A stretch of 64,000 bases of DNA from Corella eumyota. Taxonomy: Eukaryota > Chordata > Ascidiacea > Phlebobranchia > Corellidae. Location of the stretch: the NCBI GenBank assembly GCA_963082875.1, contig OY720103.1, positions 6,820,001 to 6,884,000 of the forward strand. The letters are read 5' to 3'. Of the stretch, positions 57,301 to 64,000 are shown in pieces. How positions within the stretch are numbered: the stretch's first letter is position 1; every line of letters starts with the position of its first letter. The position numbers and the translations under genes were made by a program. The notes under the pieces are model-generated. The model was not told the origin of the DNA, made no database searches, and saw nothing but the letters and a program-made list of their open reading frames with translations.

Positions 57301-60300
57301 ATATTGATGTTGAAGTCGTCGGATATAATCTTCCTTCACTGCTTAGTAAGTCATCATTAAAAAAAGCAAATGCAAAAATTAATTTAGGTAACGATAAAGC
57401 TGAAATATTTGAAAAGGAATTACATTTAAGTTTGTCAACAAGCGCCCATTATTGCATTAAAATTGCTCCAAAGTCACTTGATTCTGATATGCTAAAGAAA
57501 GAAGATGTTATGTGAAAAAGTTTCAATAAAATGTCTTTAAACGATAAAAAGAAAGTTTTTGTATTGGTGACAAAGTTTATTACAAACAAGAAGATATTAA
57601 TATGTGAAAAGGATCTGCTGTTGTCTTTATGAGGCATGGTTGACAGCACATTAAAGCTTATAGTTGTTGGGTACAACCAATTGACTCTGATAATTCAGAT
57701 TCTTAAGAAATAAAAATATTTCTCCTTGTCATGAACCAGCTATAAAGGAAGACAATACATCAAGTTATGAGTCGAGCGATGAGGACATAAACATTGATTA
57801 AAATCTCTCTACTACCCTAAAATCTTCCTACTTCCCCCAACCACAACTCAATCTCCGAAACTAAAAAAAGGTCTTTAATTTGAATTCGTGGATGAGAATG
57901 GTACACTCTGTACAGGAAAAATTAGTAATAGAGCTGGAAAAGTAACTGGCAGATACAGTAACTTTTAATGTGGAATTTTTGGCCCCCATTGATATAGAGG
58001 GAGAAAAACAAAGGTATTGAATCAAATGCAGTTGTATTAGAAGAAATTTATCATTTATCAACAGAATTGTTTAATGATGCTAAAGAATGTGAATTAAAAA
58101 GTTGGAAAGAAAATGATGTTTATGAGGAAGTTCCATTCAATGGTCAACACTGTATATCTGTTAGATTGATATGTTCATAAAAGTACAACAAATCGAAATA
58201 AAGGTTTCAATTACTCAGAAAGACTACACAAACAACTTGAAGCCTATAGAAATCGAAGTCTCAAAAAGACAGTTTCCTGAAAAAGATATAACAATTATGA
58301 AACGAAAATGACTAAGATCAAGGATTGGACAACTGCTTTGGCTGAGCAGTCAAACAAGGCCTAAAATAAGTTTTAAACATGCCTACTTGCAACCAATTTT
58401 AAAGAAGCAAAAATTAAAAATGTTATTGCGTGTAATAAAGTTATTCAAAAGGTAAAATCTTATCAATCAGATATTGTGTTTAGAAATTTGGGTAATTTTG
58501 AAAATTTGCAATTGGTTGTTTATACTGATGCTGCTTTCGTAAATTTAACAAATGGTGGAAGTCAAGGCACCTACCTTATATTTCTTGTTGAAAAGAACAA
58601 CAGTTGCAATCTACTAAACTGGCAATGAAGAAAAATAAGATGAATTACAAGAAGTTCTTTAGCAGCTGAGACTTTGGCTTTAACGGATGGCATTGATGGA
58701 GCAATATTTATATGTTCAGTGTTTACAGAACTGATTTATAGGAAAGTTAATAATGACATGCTTCCTATAGCGGCCATCACAGATAGTTGTTCTGTATATG
58801 ATGCATCCTGATCGATTAAATGCGTGACAGACAAACGGTTACGCATAGATGTTGGAGCCATAAGTGAGATGATTGAAAACAGAGATATAAGTTCAATTAA
58901 TTGGGTTAATACCAATAGTCAATTGGCTGATTGTTTAACCAAAATTGGCATTAATGCTTTAAGTCTTTAAGAGGTTTTAAACACTGGATTCTTGCCAATT
59001 AACTAAAAAAAAACATAATGATTTTGTTATATCATATGATAATTATGTTGTGTTTTATTTATAGTATACTTATTTGTTTCATTTTTTTTCATGCATGACT
59101 AGATGCATTGTTATTTTATGCATGACTGATTTACTTTTTACTATACAGGTTTATGTTCTATAAATCATTTAAGTTAACAGTCCTGTGTAGGGATTGAATG
59201 GTAACCATCTGAAATCATTCTTATATATAGTTAACTTGGAGCAGGTTTTACTTTAGTTTATTTAGTGACAGGTTAATTGGCTAATCGTCAAATGAAGTTA
59301 ACTTATGTAATAAAGTTTAAGCTTTAAGTTAAATCAGTATCAAACCTATTAACTTTTTTTACACTGTAAGTCTGTTAATTCAAATTTTTTATCAAATTTT
59401 TTATATAACCAAAAGTAATAAATGTTTTTTTACTCTTGTTGTTTAACTCACTGTTAAAGTTAAAAGATTACACGACAGCCTTTTAGGTGGTAAAAACAAC
59501 TATTGTGACACAAGAGCAAAAATTTTTTTTTTTTAGTTATGCAACAAAGCATATACCAACCAATAAATTGTTTTATGAAGTTGATTAAGTGTAACACACT
59601 ATTAAATAAGAAGAGTTTCAGGCAACTAAGATAAACATACTCAGACATAAAGTACGTTTAAGAAATAAAAAAATAGGAATAACCTTTCTCTTAATATGAT
59701 ACAATCTTTTTAAATGTGATAAAAAGTTTAATTGTGCCCATACAAGTTTTGGTCAACAAGTACACACGATGCGATTTGACAACAGCACTGCCTTGCGGTA
59801 TGACAAAAATTCTTTGTCATCAGACAACATTATGTAACAATTTTATGTTTCAGTTTTTATTGCACAATTTATACTGCGACTTATAATTGATGTCTTGCGA
59901 TGTTTTGCTCATTAAAAAAGCACAAGCCCTATTACGGTGACAAATTTTTTTTCATTACAGTTATTTTACATATTAAAGAGACCAGGGAGGGCATTACGGA
60001 ACTCGTTAAAGGGGAACTCAACAGATAAACGAATCCAGCTAATATGTTTTTTTAAACTGTACTGAGTTTAAAACTGCAATTAAAAATATTTATGTTTCTG
60101 TAAAAAGCATGATTCAATGTATTGAACTTCGATGGCTAACCTTTATTATGACACGGGGTTGTTTCCGAATTTGTATAAAAAAAACGTTTATAAGCTTTCC
60201 CAAACATAGTTCATTTTGGTTTACAGCAATAGACATAACTATGGTTTACAGATTATCTTAAAAGGCTTATAACAATTATTCTAATAGTTGAAATTTTTAA

Positions 60301-63300
60301 TAATTTAAGGTGTTTGTATTTTCGTGACTTCATTTTTTTTACTTTTTATACCATCATATCAATTTTTAAGCTTGTAGTAACAGAATAGAAATTACCACAT
60401 ATTAAAGCATTGTTTTACTAACATAATTTTTCTTATTGCTGCAAGGTAAGACGAGTCAGTTTGGCATGGCGATGAGTCTATTTGTTTAAACTAAAACAAT
60501 TAAATGTAAACCCTTGCAACATATTTTCGTATATCCAAATGAATAAAATACTTGTGCAATGTAGAACTATCCTTTTAAATTAGTTCAACTTTTACAGAAA
60601 ACTCGTGCAACTTTAAAACAGCTTATGGCGGCATCATAACATATAGCTAACAAATCGCGTACAACCCGCTGACATCATAAAGAGTTTGCTGTCAAAGTTT
60701 AAAACATCAAATCAGGCTTACTATGGGCCCGAATATATTTTTAATTAAAAATTTAAATGACAGTTCAGAAAAACATAAATATAAGCTGGCCTTATTTTTC
60801 TGTTGAGTTCCCTTTTAAGTTAACGATCTCATTACTTTTACGTCAATAGCGAGTAAGAAATTACGAAACAAAAAATTTCACTTTTAACAAACGAGAACGA
60901 ACAAAATTTAGTGAGTAGAATTTACCGTTTGTTAACTTAGCAAGGAGTATTTTGCCTTGATTACTGCTATTTTAAACATTGAAAATAATTTTTTGGGAAC
61001 ATAATGCTTAAGTTATTTATAAAAATATATTTTAAAATTTAAAATTGCTAAATAAATGCCTTAAAATATCTGTATATATTGCTATTTAAATTTATTAACT
61101 TAACTATCGACCATATGCGATTTAATTTAGCTTTTGATATACCTTATGGATGTGAAGTGTATTTTAAAATAGTTCACATTAACAAACTGTTTTAGCGTGG
61201 CTTTCTAATAATCTTTCAGCCGGGCTTTTTAGTACGGTTTTTGAATAAATACAAGTGTATATATACACCTATATTCTGTTTTTTGAAAAATTGCATTCTA
61301 CCATAAAATATAATAACCGTACAAGTTTTTACTGGTATTATAAAAACAACAGTATAAAAGCAACCTCATGGGTATGATGTAATATCCCCGCTTTGATGTA
61401 GCCCTTAATATTGTGTAAAAACGTAAAAAACATCACTTTGCGTAACCCGAAACTCCTTATTTTGAATTCTCTCATTTTTAACAAAACTAGGTGGTTTCGT
61501 GATATCGATTTACAAGCAAGAAAGCTTGCTAAATTTTGGTGCATTAATGCTCGTTAAATTTAACTTGACAAGTTTCGTAATGCTGCCCTGATGTAGTTGT
61601 CAGTTTATGATGATAACTTACCCAAAAATAATTTATTAAAAATTTTACAAAAGCTTTTTTTGATACAACAATTAAATAAACAACAAACAAGTGTTTTTAA
61701 TATAAAAATTAAAATATATAGTTAAGCTAATCAATATACCCAATTTTAGTAAAAAAAATCTAAAGTATTATCATCTGACAAAAATGTATAACATAATCAA
61801 AAAATTGTAAATTTATGTATGGTTTAATAAACTTAGTTAATTACCTTTAATGCCAGTAAACATAAATTAGCAATCAGAACACCAGCTTCCTTTTCATACA
61901 AACAAACAGAATTTGAATTAGGTTTTATTCCAGGAAACTTTTTTTTTGCCTCAATTCCGGTGAAAACCTCAAAATTTAATCCTAATCTGTGATGATTTTC
62001 AATGAATTTGTTGCTTTGTTTTGGGTCTGCACAAACTGTCAGTAATCCTGTGTTTCTACAAAAATAATTTTTTTTTTCATTTATCCTTAAAGAGGAAATA
62101 CTTTTCAATATTCTGAACATAGAGTAAAATGTGAATCCTAACCGAGATATGAGCGTAATTTTGCAATTTTGAGTATTTTTAGTTATACTTATCTGCCGTT
62201 TGATGTCACTTAGCGTAGTTCTATGATTTTGTGTCTCAAAAACATAATTTTAAAACGGATTAAAGACGAGTTTTGAGCTGCGACATTTTATGACTAACTG
62301 CCTTTGGCCTGCGAAATTTTTAACTAAACCACAAGAAGGCCCACGAATAATTTCAGAGGAATGCCTCATATAAATTAAAAAAAAAAATTTGAAAAAAGTA
62401 CAATCTTTAAGTAAGTTTAAACTAATAATATCTATAAAACAATAGTCCAATTAAACTAATAACGCCTATAAAACAAGCAAATGGAAAAAATCTTACATAA
62501 ACAACTTTAGATAATTTTCCTCTTTGTTATTAACTTCTTTTTCTAATTCCTTCCATTTTCTTAGAGATTCGGGTATCATCTGAGCATAGCAAAATTTGTC
62601 ATAGGTATGACGTAGCCCTCTTGTTTGGCCTTTTGAACTACCTCGATTATTTGGTACTTCAAACTAAAAAAATTTTTCATAAATTCAAAATTTAGTTATT
62701 TGCATGTAATAAGTACTGTAGTGCATCTTTTCAAAAATTTTATTTTAATTACATTTTTATTTATTTTAGGTTAATTTATTTTTAAAGGGAAGAGGACACC
62801 TTTAGCCCTAAACATAGAGTAATATTGTTGCCTTACCCAGTCTAATGTTGCCCTTGGTAGTTTAAGATAGTAATAACTATTATAATTACCAGATTTTATT
62901 TATAAAAAAGTTTTTGCCATCACGAGTTTACGATTAATAACATTTTACCCAAAGGAGCAGCATGGAAGCATTTATAATCAAGGCAATGACCTTATGTGGT
63001 AAAGCCAAGTGTACTACTCTATGTTTTTTAATCTAATATAAACTGAACATTTACCAAAAAAAAATAGCATGTATTTATTATTTTTATAGTATAAAATTAG
63101 AATCACTTGTACTTAATGGATCTTGAAAAATCTTAGGACCGTAAAGTACAAGAGAGAATTAGCAAAAAACTTTTAAATATCAGACAAAATCAGCTAAGAC
63201 CGTAAAATACAAGAGAAAGAATTAGCTAGACCACTAGTACAAGAGAAAATTAGGTAGGACTGTTAAGTACAAGAGGAAACTAGGCATTAATGTAAAGTAT

Positions 63301-63475
63301 GAGAAAGAACTACCTAGGGCCGCAAAGTATGATAGTTTTTCTGAGAACAGTAAAATACAAGTGATCATAAAATTGCTACCTGGTCTAGCAATAGAGTTTT
63401 TTTCTTGTTCTTTGCCAAATGTCTTGCTGCACAAAGACCTTCAACACCGGCACCAACAACAACTACATCATACAT
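51350..63475 (-). CDS. PIPOX: Peroxisomal sarcosine/pipecolate oxidase (PIPOX-like), complete 8-exon gene
   Basis: Flavoenzyme that oxidises N-methyl or cyclic amino acids (sarcosine, pipecolate) and makes hydrogen peroxide. Exons: 63475-63380, 62663-62497, 62055-61845, 53816-53628, 52984-52841, 52264-52094, 51732-51657 and 51477-51350; all GT-AG, phases agree, 393 codons plus stop (human 390). The N-terminal Rossmann motif is GAGVEG (residues 8-13). RGSSKGQTR (39-47) matches the human [17 protein letters not shown] in exon 4 and EVIYWKG in exon 5 align with the human protein without gaps. C323 in the E-T-C-F-Y block is the expected covalent FAD site (human C319). FIIDRHP and GAGFSGHGFK close the FAD domain. 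The last residues are KSLL, not a standard peroxisomal SKL-type signal. Intron 3 is 8.0 kb and holds a Copia fossil and a MITE. No damage seen in exons. Confidence 0.94.
53817..56099. other. PIPOX intron 3, part before the Copia fossil
   Basis: AT-rich, with no coding-like frame in support of a nested gene. The short frames at 54230-54439 and 55257-55514 have no recognisable motifs. Confidence 0.5.
56100..59180 (+). mobile_element. Ty1/Copia LTR retrotransposon, broken fossil in PIPOX intron 3
   Basis: Antisense to PIPOX. Both ends carry ATAAATCATTTAAGTTAACA (about 56221-56240 and 59161-59180), remnants of LTRs ending in CA. Directly after the left one, TGGTAGCAGAG at 56242 fits the initiator-tRNA-Met primer site used by Copia elements. 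Parts recognisable in order: a gag-like segment (about 56269-56660), an aspartic-protease region with [14 protein letters not shown] (about 57050-57515), a trace of reverse transcriptase (about 58080-58150) and an RNase H region with VYTDAAF and [12 protein letters not shown] (about 58500-58970). The integrase was not recognised. The LTRs have diverged considerably and there are many breaks (more than five), so it is old. Confidence 0.88.
59181..60005. other. PIPOX intron 3, between Copia and MITE
   Basis: AT-rich, no genes or terminal repeats recognised. Confidence 0.5.
60010..60814. mobile_element. TTAA-flanked MITE (Kolobok- or piggyBac-like) in PIPOX intron 3
   Basis: The left end AGGGGAACTCAACAG and the right end CTGTTGAGTTCCCTT are inverted repeats (extending, with mismatches, about 35 bp), each next to TTAA (60006-60009 and 60815-60818). 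Length is 805 bp, without coding sequence. The TTAA duplication suits Kolobok or piggyBac superfamilies. Confidence 0.8.
60819..61844. other. PIPOX intron 3, part next to exon 3
   Basis: AT-rich, no genes or repeats recognised; ends at the donor of exon 3 (GTAATT). Confidence 0.5.
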
Positions 63476-64000
63476 GTTTTAAGTATTTATTTTTTTTATG
63501 CTTTAATAAAACTTTTTATTAACAATGTCTAGTAAACATAAAAGAGAAGTAGCAAAAACTATTGATATCTGTTAACATTAAAAAACATTAATGCTATTTA
63601 ATTCGCCCTAACTATAAGTTATCTTTTTCAGCAACAATTAGGGTATATACTTTTTTAAGAATACCATTTAAATAAGCGTGATTTAAAAACAACTTTCTGA
63701 TGGCTGCATTTGGCGGCAATAACAATAATAATAAAGGACAACAAAAATATATATATACATTAATCTTATTTATTTGTAAGAATTTTTAAAAGATTATTTA
63801 ACATAAAAATGGTTAGATTTCCGGTTTCCCATAATCTAATATTATAATAATATACAATCTGACTATCCACCTGACTATATGTTTTTTAAATATATCTTTT
63901 AATTAGTTTAATCAATGTACAAAACACAAAAAGGATATAAAAATTTTGTCCTTTTCGCATTCAGCAATTTTTTTATGAACGCTTTTAAATCTGGCCTCGG
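63476..64000. promoter_or_regulatory. Upstream flank of PIPOX
   Basis: Sequence 5' of the start codon, AT-rich, with no exon or specific promoter element that I can point to. The transcription start is not known. Confidence 0.3.

Noticed and set aside
63234-63434. 66-residue minus-strand frame as a separate gene
   Set aside because: It overlaps PIPOX exon 1 in another reading and has no motif of its own.

Overview
The window is AT-rich eukaryotic DNA with short spliced exons, GT-AG introns, a tRNA gene and a dense, nested load of DNA transposons. It is from an invertebrate animal. The mix of Merlin, hAT, Harbinger, Helitron-like and Copia elements with small introns would suit a tunicate such as Ciona or a cnidarian such as Hydra, but nothing here settles the species.

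Two host genes can be followed from start codon to stop codon with matching splice phases. One is an 11-exon SLC46-family transporter (28096-31608, minus, 470 codons). The other is an 8-exon peroxisomal sarcosine/pipecolate oxidase (PIPOX-like; 51350-63475, minus, 393 codons), whose 8-kb third intron holds a decayed Copia retrotransposon and a TTAA-flanked MITE. A third host gene of unknown function is partly visible at about 39.2-46.9 kb on the plus strand; its last intron appears to have been about 41 nt before a Merlin transposon landed in it.

Layout. 1-6016: long-inverted-repeat element (arms 981 bp, no length difference) holding minus-strand remnants of a Pif1 helicase, a possible cysteine protease and an OB-fold protein, plus a plus-strand gene I cannot name. 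6022-14590: hAT end fragment, short repeats, a 443-bp copied helicase segment, then a second divergent copy of the same family with the N-terminal half of the Helitron-type helicase gene. 14600-23010: AT-rich element with a ~120-bp tandem array, split by a complete hAT (14919-20087, 8-bp TSD). 24.7-26.6 kb: broken PIF/Harbinger. 28.1-31.6 kb: SLC46. 32.1-32.4 kb: MITE with 9-bp TSD. 32.7-38.7 kb: segment with a tRNA-Lys gene cut in two by a hAT (34290-37192) that itself holds an LTR fragment; a paralogous segment at 47.2-48.65 kb lacks that hAT. 40185-46812: Merlin element with an internal palindromic 62-bp repeat, into which a third hAT (40623-44330) inserted. 51.3-63.5 kb: PIPOX.

The host genes are unrelated metabolic and transport genes. 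Most of the remaining sequence is best read as layered insertions whose relative order can be deduced from nesting and target-site duplications.
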